The notes: generated by a model from the sequence alone, not told the origin. A stretch of DNA of 64,000 bases from Hofstenia miamia (GCA_004352715.1 SCFE01000050.1:678599-742598); one strand, 5' to 3'; numbered from the stretch's first letter, positions 13,301-22,120 are shown. Numbers and translations: made by a program.

Positions 13301-15984
13301 GCACCACCTAAAGTGGTTCTTTTTAGCAACTAAAACCCGGTCTCTGGTTATGATGAACATATATATTGAGCATAGTTTACTTTTTGCAAATTTTTTGCTC
13401 TAATTCATGACAATTGAATACATAAATAGGTTTTTTCATAATGTTGTCATATTGTACAATGTTACTCAAATTTTTTAATGGATTCCACCTTCGTTTTGTC
13501 AGTGTAATTGATTTTATCTTGCTAAGAACTTACTTTCAGAAAAAGATTCGCGTTCAAATGGATTCTGTTCGTCAGGTAAGTTGTGGAGTTCTTGATTTTT
13601 GGCCGAAGTTCACTTTGAATTTGTGTTTTTTACCTGTTTTCATGTGGAGTCATGTACTTGTGTCAATCATTTTACAGCGCACACTAACAGTATTATTCAA
13701 AAATATTTTAAGTTTATGATATAATGACTCATCGTTCTTACTTGTGTAATAAAAACCGGCAAACCTAACTGTAGTTCATTTACAAGGCGTCTAGCTACAA
13801 ATATGATATTCAACGTGATATATTGAGATAACATTAATACTGAAATTAGTCCAGCTACTGATAATGTAGTTCAATTCACTTCTGCTATAGTAAAATAACT
13901 CACAAAACAAATTGTTTACAACTGCCGTTGACTTAGATAATTAAGCTGATCAGTTCAGTAATGCGATTTGTAATTGAATTCTTTGAATAATAAATTTTGG
14001 TAGTTAAAATTATCATTTAATTTGCAATATTGTAAGTGTAATGTATCATTCTACATAGGTTCCTTTCTAACATTAAACAATATTTTTTACGATATTTTTG
14101 TGGATTTTTAAATTTTACTTTGCCATTAACAAGAATGTAAATTTTGGCGACATTAGCCTCTGCTTACTTCTTGACATTATCGCACAGAGTGCTTTTAAGT
14201 GATTCTAATCTGTTAGGTATTTTGTCAGTAGCGTGTATTATGTTGTGCAAGTTGGCATTAAAATATTTATGGTTTTTCCCGGACTTAATTATTCTGGAAT
14301 GTATTGCACTGCTTAAAGTTTATTTGAATTAATGATTGGATTCTGCACCAATGTTAAAGTTTAGACTTCACTATTGTGATATTCGTTTAAATGTCTTAAT
14401 TTGACATTTGATATTAGATCATTTTAAATTAATGGCATTTAATCAAACATGCGATTCCAGATTTATTATTATAACTCCTTAAAAAATGTGTATGGATAAG
14501 CCTCTACAATGTGTAAAGCAATCAATCGGCTCTTTAAGAGACTAACTTGTACAGTGGGGTGGGATCCGCATGGTCTTCTGCCGGTGGGTGGGGTAAGGTG
14601 GGGATGAAATTTCGTCCTATGGGCTTTATGGGGGTTCGTGGGGCTAATATTGTAACTTTAAGCTCTATTATATGGGGATTTGTATTGCTTCCCGCATTCA
14701 AAGAAGAAGACGCGACATAGCTGTTCTATATTTGTGGTTGTTGTCAATGACATGCACTTTAAATTTCAGAGCATAATTGCTATTATTACTAATTCTCTAT
14801 TAGAAATACTTAATCTGCATCAAACTGCAGTAGTAAGAGATATACACTCAAAGTTGTTTTTCAAAATTCTTATTTTTTAAATAAACAATTAATATGGTTC
14901 TTCAGCAGAATAATAAGAATGTGGGTAACAAAATTCAACTTCAACTTCGCTATTATTCAGAAGATGACACCAATCTTGAATAATATATTTTTGCAATTGT
15001 TTTTCTTATTGCATTAGAAAAATCAGTAAGGAAAGATTGTTACCCTAAATATATATGCATATATAGTATTCGAATCGTGTGGCTCTATGGGGATTCCCAC
15101 GGGAATTTTAATAGTGTAGAACTTTGCTACCAATGCACCTCCAGCATTTGAAAGTTATCGGTTTGTGTTAATTCAGAATCGCCTTAGTGAAGTCTGGACT
15201 AAACACAATTTAATCAGTTTTTGATTTCTACTAACATTATTAAATTGATAATATTTTGCACAATATTATTATTCGTTTTCTTTTCATTGCAAAATTTGGT
15301 TAATGTAAATTTTGTCTATTTGCCTGACATATTCATAGGTTGCACTTTATGTAATATAATGTAGAATTTTTTGATTTTTTCCTTATTGCTTATTAATTGT
15401 TTCCTTTGACTAAATAAGGCTTGAAGACCATGGGAGCAACAACTATTTTTTAATGTACATAGACCACTCAAGTCCCATTGAGGCGCGCTTTGTGTAAAGT
15501 CAGAGGAGAGATTCTTCTTTCCTGTGAGCTTTCAGATTTTGTATATTATATTATTTTGTAAGTTATATGTTCGGGTAATTTTTTTAATAAGCCATCAAAA
15601 ATATTTAAAAAATTCTAGACAACTTATGAACTGAAATTTTGAATGAAAATTATATAAAATATTCATTTTATGTTACATCTGAAAATTTTACATAATATAC
15701 ATTTTGCCTTTGTTATTTTACATTTTCGAAGATCGTTTCTAGGTTCTCATTTTTTGAAGAAATTCGCTTTTATAATACATAGTAAGAATATCTCGTTTAA
15801 CTGATCTTTTTATGAACTAGGAGCAGTGAGTGAGAAGTTGGGAGTACCAAAGTGGGGAGGAGCGGTAGCACAGAAGGCAGCATTGTTAGGTACAGCAAGA
15901 GTCCTGAGGAAAGCTCTCAGACTCCCTGATAACTGGTGAGTTCCCCGAGCTGAGAAGAATACCAGCAAGAAGCTGTGCGAAATA

Positions 15985-16035
<51 letters not shown>

Positions 16036-16199
16036 TCTCAGATGTGAGATTGTTTAATTTGGTTTTTAAGAATGTTGGTGGGAAGATGTATTTCCATATT
16101 CCGAACTTGAAGCGAAAACCACGTCCGGATCTGGAAGCCAATTTCGATCTTGATAACCACCGCATTCCTTGCTCTCAAATGGTGGTTGATTTTGCTTAG
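7076..16199 (+). CDS. CLCA-family protein (VWA/metalloprotease family), C-terminal half, nine exons
   Basis: Proposed exons: 7076-7309, 7386-7583, 7845-8073, 8455-8601, 8846-9073, 10616-10751, 12029-12259, 13540-13575, 16071-16199. In order the product has the end of a VWA domain (RIVVFMSGMPYETDG), the CLCA mid-region with HDDGIAPDALANDGVYSRY across exons 3-4, a fibronectin-like block (DDFEHAFFVNQTNL ... LYSNVSNIVIAAL) matching the membrane-proximal part of CLCA proteins, one transmembrane helix (FFIPVLILIAVLLFVSLAY) and a cytoplasmic tail. Vertebrate CLCAs are secreted or membrane-tethered, self-cleaving metalloproteases that modulate TMEM16A chloride channels. The protease and MIDAS exons must lie upstream and are not in view. 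The junction from exon 6 to exon 7 breaks phase, and the last exon uses a weak AAG acceptor. Family assignment is firm; exact vertebrate orthology is not. Confidence 0.83.
7386..7583 (+). CDS. CLCA-like exon 2
   Basis: 66 codons between acceptor TTCATAG and donor ATG|GTAAGT, in phase at both ends, after a 76-bp intron. It encodes IFERNFEKSIEGEFYVDGG, then a beta-rich segment VVIRWNFDKHDNNFDLTFTD, as in the post-VWA region of CLCA proteins where an extracellular beta-sandwich follows the VWA. Confidence 0.82.
7845..8073 (+). CDS. CLCA-like exon 3
   Basis: The acceptor is TGTTTAG and the donor ATTG|GTAATA, ending in phase 1. It begins IGKWSYKLNAIGNGSLSV (the family's 'G.W.Y.L' strand) and ends LDLHDDGI, the first half of the conserved CLCA signature completed in the next exon. 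Confidence 0.84.
8455..8601 (+). CDS. CLCA-like exon 4 (NDGVYSRY signature)
   Basis: The acceptor TTTTTAG is followed by CTCCCGATGC, which joined to the leftover G of exon 3 gives APDALANDGVYSRY. This motif is highly characteristic of CLCA proteins. The donor is CCTG|GTAACT, phase 1. Confidence 0.86.
8846..9073 (+). CDS. CLCA-like exon 5
   Basis: The acceptor is CTTTTAG and the donor AATG|GTATTT, phase 1 to phase 1. It encodes LHLGFYFKEEVYEPAPLFNR and then the start of a fibronectin-like domain, VTDLHISYMSRKDCVIEVEF, equivalent to the region in CLCAs where the last extracellular domain begins (family: 'V.DL.A...G..V.L.WTAPG'). Confidence 0.8.
9074..10615 (+). other. CLCA intron 5 (1.54 kb), no recognised gene
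   Basis: The intron holds two weak open frames (9193-9438 minus, 9953-10264 plus) whose products have no motif I recognise. A broken, protein-like stretch in several frames around 9950-10560 suggests an old mobile-element remnant. Both splice edges are canonical. Confidence 0.5.
10616..10751 (+). CDS. CLCA-like exon 6 (fibronectin-like domain)
   Basis: The acceptor is CTTTTAG. The exon starts AFVQIAVSDDINVLYDDFEH and continues AFFVNQTNLINSQLDAYKV, aligning by eye with the CLCA segment 'LRD.FD.A..VNTT.L.P..A'. The obvious donor ATCAG|GTAGCC leaves two bases, but the next exon reads correctly only in phase 0. An earlier GT at AAA|GTTGGA would restore phase. A missing micro-exon or a 1-nt assembly error are the alternatives. 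Confidence 0.72.
10752..12028 (+). other. CLCA intron 6 (about 1.28 kb)
   Basis: AT-rich with no recognisable gene or repeat. Its left boundary is uncertain because the strongest donor (10752) is out of phase with the exon at 12029. A short unseen exon cannot be excluded. Confidence 0.45.
12029..12259 (+). CDS. CLCA-like exon 7 (extracellular domain end and transmembrane helix)
   Basis: 77 codons between acceptor AATTGCAG and donor AAG|GTGAGT. It encodes WFRFFVPKDIQRSVNVYSV, then LYSNVSNIVIAAL (CLCA: 'L.S.VSNIA'), then a hydrophobic helix (12176-12232, FFIPVLILIAVLLFVSLAY) and a basic edge ALRHVSMTK. The single helix with a basic cytosolic flank predicts a type I membrane anchor. Confidence 0.82.
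12355..12589. mobile_element. Short inverted-end element in CLCA intron 7 (tentative MITE)
   Basis: The left end TGGAGACGGGCGATATGCT (12355) and the reverse complement of the right end, TAGGGAACGGCAATATGCT (ending 12589), match at 13 of 19 positions. The interior carries several ATCGATAT palindromes. No clear target duplication was found. It resembles a decayed hAT MITE. Confidence 0.4.
12787..13346 (+). mobile_element. hAT element, internally deleted, keeping the dimerisation domain
   Basis: The ends CAGAGACTGGATT (12787) and ...ACCCGGTCTCTG (to 13346) are inverted. The flanks GTTATGAT at 12779-12786 and 13347-13354 are a perfect 8-bp target duplication, diagnostic for hAT. Within it, the frame at 13073-13270 encodes CDVERSFSSYNAILTNKRHN, the core of the hAT C-terminal dimerisation domain. 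Only this C-terminal piece of the transposase remains, so the copy is non-autonomous. It lies inside CLCA intron 7. Confidence 0.85.
13073..13270 (+). pseudogene. hAT transposase C-terminal dimerisation domain fragment
   Basis: The frame reads EAPIVACDVERSFSSYNAIL then TNKRHNLLEMLMKKLL, closely following the hAT C-terminal consensus (VERSFS.YN.ILT..R..L). It sits between the inverted ends of the 560-bp hAT element, directly before the right end, as expected for a transposase 3' end. The catalytic domain is absent. Confidence 0.8.
13540..13575 (+). CDS. CLCA-like exon 8 (12-codon micro-exon)
   Basis: The acceptor is TACTTTCAG and the donor CAG|GTAAGT; it encodes KKIRVQMDSVRQ in phase 0 at both edges. 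Being short and basic, it fits the juxtamembrane cytoplasmic tail after the helix in exon 7. Support is from splice signals and phase only. Confidence 0.6.
13576..16070 (+). other. CLCA intron 8 (about 2.5 kb) with transposon insertions
   Basis: It contains a G-rich patch at 14556-14660 beginning CAGTGGGGTGGGATCCGC (possibly one end of a hAT element; no partner end found) and a truncated LINE 3' end with an (AAT)n tail at 15811-16035. The rest is AT-rich with no recognised gene. Confidence 0.5.
15811..16035 (+). mobile_element. 5'-truncated LINE 3' end with (AAT)n tail
   Basis: The plus strand reads GAVSEKLGVPKWGGAVAQ then KAALLGTARVLRKALRLPDN and W-stop, a C-terminal signature (QKAALLGTARILR) I know from a LINE group in invertebrate genomes. 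The coding end is followed by about 70 bp of 3' UTR and an (AAT)n tail at 15987-16035. The same 3' UTR (TGGTGAGTTCCCC...GAGG/GAAGAATACCAGC) recurs at 60728-60785. The insertion lies just before the last proposed CLCA exon. Confidence 0.7.
16071..16199 (+). CDS. Proposed terminal CLCA-like exon (cytoplasmic tail)
   Basis: Joined in phase 0 to exon 8, it reads NVGGKMYFHIPNLKRKPRPD and then LEANFDLDNHRIPCSQMVVD, ending FA-stop (TAG at 16197-16199). The acceptor would be TTTTTAAG, a weak AAG site. The stronger CTCAG at 16041 would give an immediate ATG-TGA stop from exon 8, ending the protein at ...VRQM. The open frame has balanced codon use unlike the flanks. An ATTAAA at 16304-16309 could be the polyadenylation signal. 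Confidence 0.5.
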   Translation, partial: NVGGKMYFHIPNLKRKPRPDLEANFDLDNHRIPCSQMVVDFA

Positions 16200-16951
16200 A
16201 CTGCTTCTTGCGTTGCTTTTTATTCTGTTCTTTTGCTTGTTATGAATTGGTGCTTTTTAAAATCTAGATGCTGAAGCATCAATTGCATGCCTGTTTTTAT
16301 TTGATTAAAGTTTGATTTTGCATTTATTTTCGTGTCATAATGTTTTTAATAACAGAAAATGAAATTCAGGATTTTTCGGATAAATTGCATATTGTCCGCA
16401 TAACAACCCTGTTTTCCTCTTTGTTTTGCGGTAATAATAATATGCTAAGCAATAAATATGATAAAAGAACTGCAAACAAGTGTCAAAAAAGTATAATGTC
16501 ATGTTGGTCTCTCTTGCATATCTTATAACTTTAAGGCTTCATATTGAGTAATTTTTATAGATCTGTCAAATATTGCCGCCAAAATTTAAAGTAGTTATGC
16601 AAAAGAATCTCTGAACATGAACATCAGCCACTATTAGAAATCATTTGACAAATCCTTTAAACTATTAAACATTCGGTTCTTTTGATATTCCAAATGTTAT
16701 ATATTGTAATGAACTGCGGTAGGGCTGTAGCCCGTACCCATAGAAATAGGTTCCTTGGTTTGTCCCTGCTCATTATGCCAGTAGCTAAATGATATTTAAC
16801 TAAAATTGCTTGAATAATAAGAAACCTACTAATGTGCTATTATCCAAGTACACTCAAAATGTCATAAAACCTGTCAATGTAGTTTACGTCAAAAGCATTT
16901 TGACATATTTGAGAAGTCATAATTTTGTCAAGTATTTTACAAATCGTGCAT
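16200..16951 (+). other. Probable CLCA 3' UTR and downstream AT-rich DNA
   Basis: After the TAG at 16197 comes a T-rich 3' UTR-like stretch with the polyadenylation-signal variant ATTAAA at 16304-16309. Beyond that no gene is seen up to the hAT element. Confidence 0.4.
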
Positions 16952-18173
16952 CAGAGATGGAATCGGATCCAACATTTTAAGATCCGGTCCGATCCGAATT
17001 TTTAACAAAATTTTAGTTTTTAATCCGAAACGGATCCGAATTTAAATTAGTATTCTAACAGTAAATAAACATGCAGTTAAAAATATTTGTTTTTTATAAA
17101 TGCGAATAGAAAATTTGAAGTGCTTCAATACTATCTTGAGATAAAAAATGGACTTACGAAATAGTGCATGCAAATCAATATATTTGTAAGCTTTTTAATA
17201 ATCTAATTCCTAAAATTTTCATTAAATATAATCACAATGTATTTATAGAGTTAAAATAGTTGAGTTTCTTGCCTCTCGCTATATTTTTTATGTCCAAATT
17301 AAAAAAATAATCCGTTTGCATGTCACTATGGATTGACGTTGTTTCAAACAAGATAAATTTACTTCAAAATTGCAGCTAAAGGCGATGAAAACAAGAATAG
17401 CATAAATAACGGCAAATTAAAGAACAACCCCAAAATTTATATTGCAAGACATTAAAAAAAATTGTTGTAGAGATTTAAATATAAATTTTGAATTTTATTG
17501 AAATTGGATACTAAATTGGATACTAAATTGGATTAAAAACTTTAAATTATATAACAACAACATTAAATTAATTAATGCTCTATTAGTGGTATGGTTCTAT
17601 AAGCATTTTTGTATTAGTGAATATATTATGATAAACCTTCTGGGTACTTAATTGATCTTGGCATTGCAAGTTGCTTAGAATGCATATTTAAATAAGATTT
17701 TTTTGATTGAAGAGCATCCCAAATTATACATTAGTATTTTTACATTGTGGCAGTGTTTGCAAAAACTAATGAATTCCACTACTCTGTGTTCTGTGCTTTT
17801 TCTTTGACATACATATTAGAGAGAATCCTTTTCAGAATTCTGCTTTTCCATTTGAAAGTTTGTACAAACAATGTTTTTGGTTGCTTCACTATTTTATCAT
17901 TTTGTGATGGCTAACATGAATCGCATTTTCAGATTTGAAGTATTCGTCACCAATTTTATAAGTTGTTGGAAAAAATAACACAGAACCTGTTGAATGAACG
18001 ATGAAATTCAATTACAAAATTCCACTTAGATTGAGGTTATTAACACACTTAAATTGAGATTCAATGTAAAAATATGCTTAATTAATAAAATGTACAAATT
18101 AACAAGTTTTAAAATTTTTTGCATCCGAAACAGATCCGAAGTTTCTCAAAATGAATATCCGATTCCATCTCTG
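16952..18173. mobile_element. Non-autonomous hAT element, 1.22 kb, with target duplication
   Basis: Left end CAGAGATGGAATCGGAT at 16952; right end ATCCGATTCCATCTCTG ending 18173; these are perfect 17-bp inverted repeats. The flanks TCGTGCAT (16944-16951) and TTGTGCAT (18174-18181) form an 8-bp target duplication with one mismatch. Subterminal words (ATCCGAAAC.GATCCGAA) occur near both ends in direct orientation. The AT-rich interior has no transposase frame. Confidence 0.85.
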
Positions 18174-18181
18174 TTGTGCAT

Positions 18182-18667
18182 CAAATCACATAATGATAGA
18201 CATCATCTCCAACTCTTTTGTTGGAGACGTGGTGTTAGTTATTACAATAAGAGACTATACTGCTTGTATGACCTTGCAATATTTTATTTTACTTTAATTC
18301 AAATATAAACGTTATAGAACGCCTTTTGAAGTTCACAAATTATTATTCTTACGTTACAATATATTGTACATAAGTAGAGCATGTTTATCAATGCAATATC
18401 AGAAACTGACAGTGAAATGGAATTCTCTGGTTTTGGGCAAAACAGTAAATTTTTTGTGGCTTAATGTAATATTTTATTTGTTACGTTGTTATTTACAACA
18501 ATAACAACATATATTTAAGTTCTCATGTGCATTTACATTTATTAAGTTTACAACCTTATGAATAACATAAATAATGCAACTTTCTTCATATGAGCTTAGG
18601 TATGACAGTAGATGTTTGTTTCTTGGTTACGTTTATAAATTACATATAACTTAATAAATATTTTTAC
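18182..18667. other. AT-rich, nothing recognised
   Basis: No coding signal. It lies between the hAT element and the stop codon of LINE-A, so part may be the LINE-A 3' UTR (minus strand). Confidence 0.4.
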
Positions 18668-19202
18668 TTATTCTTGAGTTGCACATCTTATTCTATAATT
18701 AGTCAGATAATTGATATTTGGTCGTGTAATCATGTTTTTCAACCTATTAAATATTGAATAATTTTTTTCACGTCTTGTACTGTAATCCAATTTGCTCCAT
18801 TGTGATATTGAATAATTTAGGAATCCGCTCTTCATTACTTTTCTATTATACTTAGTTTTACCAAATGTAATTGTTCTTTGATTTAAATGATTAGAAATGT
18901 TCGATTTTCTTTTCCAAAATATCGATAAACATCTAATATTTTGAAGAGCTTCTAATGATCTTAGATGATATTTACACATTATTTCTCTTTTATTTTTGTT
19001 GCTAATTATGTTTATTCCCCATTTAAATACTTTCTCAAAGTTCGATTTTGCTTTTTTATTTAAGTTCGTTAATAAACAAGATGAGTACAAGAAATGGGAT
19101 AAAACAAGTGATCGAAAGAGTATTACCTTCCATTCTATTGGTATAAACTTTCCAATTTTTTGAATTGATCTTATACCATACGCCATTTTCTTTATGATGT
19201 TG
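18668..19202 (-). pseudogene. LINE-A reverse transcriptase C-terminal region
   Basis: The minus frame contains IIKKMAYGIRSIQKIGKFIP and VILFRSLVLSHFLYSSCLLT, the usual region after the RT catalytic core (thumb/connection with 'L...L..SHFLYSS'), and ends at a stop at 18668. Its upstream edge is an isolated N at 19203. The first 197 bp on that side reappear with a few substitutions at 19657-19853. Confidence 0.72.
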
Positions 19203-19212
19203 NTCATTTACT

Positions 19213-19366
19213 TCAATAACTACCGACACATGCAACCACTTTTTTGCCAAATATGTCTTCTATACTTTTTTTCTCATCAGAAAACCACTGAATGTTATCC
19301 GCGATCAAATGTCGATTAGCACAACCTGAACAAGTCGCAATGACAACACCTTCGACATAAACCTGT
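19213..19366 (-). CDS. DNLZ: DNLZ (Tim15/Zim17-type zinc finger) terminal exon, duplicate copy
   Basis: The minus frame reads RQVYVEGVVIATCSGCANRH followed by LIADNIQWFSDEKK, the hallmark of the DNL-type zinc finger (second CxxC plus 'H.IADN..WF'). The protein is a mitochondrial chaperone partner of HSPA9. An acceptor TTTCTAG precedes 19366 and a stop is at 19213-19215. The first CxxC half of the finger, normally encoded just upstream, is absent; retrotransposon sequence is there instead. The same exon occurs at 20546-20699, and this copy is probably an assembly duplicate. Confidence 0.7.
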
Positions 19367-19373
19367 CTAGAAA

Positions 19374-19655
19374 TTACAACAAAGTAAAGATTTCGTCAAT
19401 GCTTTCTTCTTTATTTAAAGTCCCTAGTACACAAGCGGCATTATGTTGAATAATTATCGATGTTATTGATTAATACAGAAATTCTTTTGCTCGTTTATCG
19501 CCAGATATATTTACAAGTTTGTCTCCTAGATCTTGCAAAAAACTTTTCGTCGAAGATCCGAAATTTCCTTGAGTATCGAAAGCAAGGGGTTGGAACAAGT
19601 AGCCGCTGTTGGATATTTCGGTATTCTTTGCAGCTTTGCGTTCCTCGGCCTCTTT
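19374..19655 (-). pseudogene. C-terminus of a second reverse-transcriptase family (RT2), duplicate copy
   Basis: The minus frame gives EAEERKAAKNTEISNSGYLF then QPLAFDTQGNFG, followed after a frameshift by RISVLINN and NAACVLGT, with a stop at 19374-19376. This matches the C-terminal tail (F.P.A.ET.G..G......LG......GD.R...F..QRISV..Q..NA..VLGT) of an RT group that in invertebrate genomes carries a restriction-like nuclease domain after the RT. Its stop lies 7 nt before the DNLZ exon. Confidence 0.6.
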
Positions 19656-19656
19656 N

Positions 19657-19990
19657 TTATGTTTATTCCCCATTTAAATACTTTCTCAAAGTTCGATTTT
19701 GCTTTTTTATTTAAGTTCGTTAATAAACAAGATGAGTACAAGAAATGGGATAGAACAAGTAATCGAAAGAGTATTACCCTCCATTCTACTGGTATAAACT
19801 TTCCAATTTTTTGAATTGACATTATACCATACGCCATTTTCTTTATGATGTTGCTTGCCTCGTCTTCAAAATTCAATTTATTATCAATTACTACTCCCAA
19901 ATATTTCCTTTTTGGTGATTCCTGAATGATGTTGTTACATATCTTAATACTTTCTAATATTGATTCATTTCTTCTATTCTTAATTACCAT
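19657..19990 (-). pseudogene. LINE-A RT thumb/connection region
   Basis: The frame reads SPKRKYLGVVIDNKLNFEDE (the 'KYLGV.ID..L.F..H' block that follows the RT palm) then ASNIIKKMAYGIMSIQKI. The first 197 bp (19657-19853) duplicate 19006-19202 at high but imperfect identity, consistent with two alleles placed side by side. Confidence 0.72.
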
Positions 19991-20065
19991 AATTTTTCAA
20001 TATTTAGCTTTAACAAATTATTATTAAAGAATGATTGCAGTTTTTTTCGACATTTTCTTGTAAAT

Positions 20066-20293
20066 TTAAAATATCATTACAATAAATGAGAGTACATGAT
20101 TACTATTAATGTGCTGATCCATATCATTTACATATAACCTAAATAATAACGGACCCAGTACTGATCCTTGTGGTACTCCATGGTTTATTTCTAATGAATT
20201 TGATATTTCTTCTTTGAGTTTCACATACTGATATGTATTTAATAATTCTATTAATGAATCACTAAAATTATAAATCTGCTTTAACTTTTTCAA
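20066..20293 (-). pseudogene. LINE-A RT palm fragment
   Basis: The minus frame has LKKLKQIYNF..., then [20 protein letters not shown], the RT motif B box. The catalytic YADD position just downstream reads YCND after a frameshift, so this copy is dead. It resumes the LINE-A protein broken off near 22128 (SKAFNSI), restoring SKAFNSI-N-K-NSILLKKL across the 20313-22125 insertion. Confidence 0.72.
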
Positions 20294-20545
20294 TAAAATA
20301 GAATTTTTTATTAATCAACGCTTAATAACATAAACATCAAATAATGAACACATAAGTACAAATGAATTTTAAAAAAAGCGCATGTTAAAACCAATATCAA
20401 GAAGCTTTGTTTTCTACAGTAATATATAAGGCAACTTCCAATTCATCAGTTCATTCCACAATGGCAACATTAAAACGATCTTAAACTTGATTTATAATCA
20501 CAGCATCTTCAGGCTAGAAACGAATGTGATTGGCAATCATTTACT

Positions 20546-20699
20546 TCAATAACTACCGACACATGCAACCACTTTTTTGCCAAATATGTCTTCTATACTT
20601 TTTTTCTCATCAGAAAACCACTGAATGTTATCCGCGATCAAATGTCGATTAGCACAACCTGAACAAGTCGCAATGACAACACCTTCGACATAAACCTGT
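20546..20699 (-). CDS. DNLZ: DNLZ (Tim15/Zim17-type zinc finger) terminal exon, main copy
   Basis: Identical in coding content to the 19213-19366 copy: acceptor TTTCTAG, then RQVYVEGVVIATCSGCANRH and LIADNIQWFSDEKK, ending ...CVGSY-stop at 20546-20548. DNL-type zinc-finger proteins keep mitochondrial HSP70 soluble during protein import. Only the second CxxC is present, because the exon starts between the two halves of the finger. No upstream DNLZ exon was found in the window. About 230 bp of 3' UTR-like sequence follows down to the LINE-A junction. It is either a displaced gene fragment or the end of a gene whose other exons are elsewhere. Confidence 0.72.
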
Positions 20700-20706
20700 C
20701 TAGAAA

Positions 20707-20946
20707 TTACAACAAAGTAAAGATTTCGTCAATGCTTTCTTCTTTATTTAAAGTCCCTAGTACACAAGCGGCATTATGTTGAATAATTATCGATGTTATT
20801 GATTAATACAGAAATTCTTTTGCTCGTTTATCGCCAGATATATTTACAAGTTTGTCTCCTAGATCTTGCAAAAAACTTTTCGTCGAAGATCCGAAATTTC
20901 CTTGAGTATCGAAAGCAAGGGGTTGGAACAAGTAGCCGCTGTTGGA
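20707..20946 (-). pseudogene. RT2 C-terminus, main copy
   Basis: Same sequence as at 19374 onward, with its left part lost in the N gap. It ends with NAACVLGTLNKEESIDEIFT and LL-stop (20707-20709), 7 nt from the DNLZ exon. The family is known for RT plus restriction-like nuclease; the nuclease part would lie in the gap. Confidence 0.6.
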
Positions 20947-21846
20947 NNNNNNNNNNNNNNNNNNNNNNNNNNNNNNNNNNNNNNNNNNNNNNNNNNNNNN
21001 NNNNNNNNNNNNNNNNNNNNNNNNNNNNNNNNNNNNNNNNNNNNNNNNNNNNNNNNNNNNNNNNNNNNNNNNNNNNNNNNNNNNNNNNNNNNNNNNNNNN
21101 NNNNNNNNNNNNNNNNNNNNNNNNNNNNNNNNNNNNNNNNNNNNNNNNNNNNNNNNNNNNNNNNNNNNNNNNNNNNNNNNNNNNNNNNNNNNNNNNNNNN
21201 NNNNNNNNNNNNNNNNNNNNNNNNNNNNNNNNNNNNNNNNNNNNNNNNNNNNNNNNNNNNNNNNNNNNNNNNNNNNNNNNNNNNNNNNNNNNNNNNNNNN
21301 NNNNNNNNNNNNNNNNNNNNNNNNNNNNNNNNNNNNNNNNNNNNNNNNNNNNNNNNNNNNNNNNNNNNNNNNNNNNNNNNNNNNNNNNNNNNNNNNNNNN
21401 NNNNNNNNNNNNNNNNNNNNNNNNNNNNNNNNNNNNNNNNNNNNNNNNNNNNNNNNNNNNNNNNNNNNNNNNNNNNNNNNNNNNNNNNNNNNNNNNNNNN
21501 NNNNNNNNNNNNNNNNNNNNNNNNNNNNNNNNNNNNNNNNNNNNNNNNNNNNNNNNNNNNNNNNNNNNNNNNNNNNNNNNNNNNNNNNNNNNNNNNNNNN
21601 NNNNNNNNNNNNNNNNNNNNNNNNNNNNNNNNNNNNNNNNNNNNNNNNNNNNNNNNNNNNNNNNNNNNNNNNNNNNNNNNNNNNNNNNNNNNNNNNNNNN
21701 NNNNNNNNNNNNNNNNNNNNNNNNNNNNNNNNNNNNNNNNNNNNNNNNNNNNNNNNNNNNNNNNNNNNNNNNNNNNNNNNNNNNNNNNNNNNNNNNNNNN
21801 NNNNNNNNNNNNNNNNNNNNNNNNNNNNNNNNNNNNNNNNNNNNNN
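20947..21846. other. Assembly gap, 900 N
   Basis: An exact run of 900 Ns between the two RT2 pieces. A 300-residue stretch is about what the family has between its RT thumb (left at 21865) and C-terminal tail (20946), so the gap size is plausible. Confidence 0.99.
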
Positions 21847-21864
21847 AAAAAATAGTTCATCTTA

Positions 21865-22120
21865 GGCACATGCAAACAATTTTTTAAAAGAATAAAAGCA
21901 TAATGTATGTCAATTTTTTCCAAATTTTTAGCCATATTAGAGAAAGTATTAAGTTTCTCTGATAAACAATTCTCAACAGCTTTGTCTCCAATTGGTGCCC
22001 CAAGGATAACTAAGTCCTTTATTTCGGTTTCACTTACGCCAGGGCATACTTCGTCGAATTCTTGCATGATTTTTTTCTTTTTCACATTAACAGGTCAAAC
22101 TAAAAAGACAATTTCACACT
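21865..22120 (-). pseudogene. RT2 reverse transcriptase, post-catalytic segment
   Basis: The minus frame begins INSKCEIVFL (family: 'L..N..KCE.....', directly after the catalytic box), then FDEVCPGVSETEIKDLVILG and APIGD, and ends YAFILLKNCLHVPKMNYF ('H.A..LL...L..PK..Y'). This order is specific to the RT2 family and differs from LINE-A. There is an in-frame stop near the start. It is truncated on its 5' side at the LINE-A junction, as in 5'-truncated retrotransposition. Confidence 0.6.

Larger units (their letters stand above)
19204..19655 (-). other. Misplaced copy of the RT2/DNLZ block, bounded by single Ns
   Basis: The block matches 20537-20946 and beyond (offset 1333) and is bounded by lone N characters at 19203 and 19656. 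It splits the LINE-A C-terminus, whose flanking 197 bp are repeated on both sides. That geometry is best explained by a scaffolding or gap-filling error, not by a second genomic insertion. Confidence 0.7.

Noticed and set aside
14556-15115. Possible hAT element from the G-rich CAGTGGGG start to GGGGATTCCCACGGG near 15100
   Set aside because: The two ends do not form a convincing inverted repeat and no 8-bp duplication is seen.
15917-16165. Minus-strand frame with a long Tyr run
   Set aside because: It is the antisense of the (AAT)n tail and of the proposed CLCA terminal exon; the Tyr run is just the microsatellite.
20300-20320. AATAAA as a polyadenylation signal of the DNLZ exon
   Set aside because: The hexamer coincides with the LINE-A junction and with the putative target duplication, and no poly(A) follows, so it cannot be assigned to DNLZ.
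20793-22085. Very long frames (300-400 codons) on both strands
   Set aside because: They are produced by reading through the 900-N gap; only the ends contain real codons.
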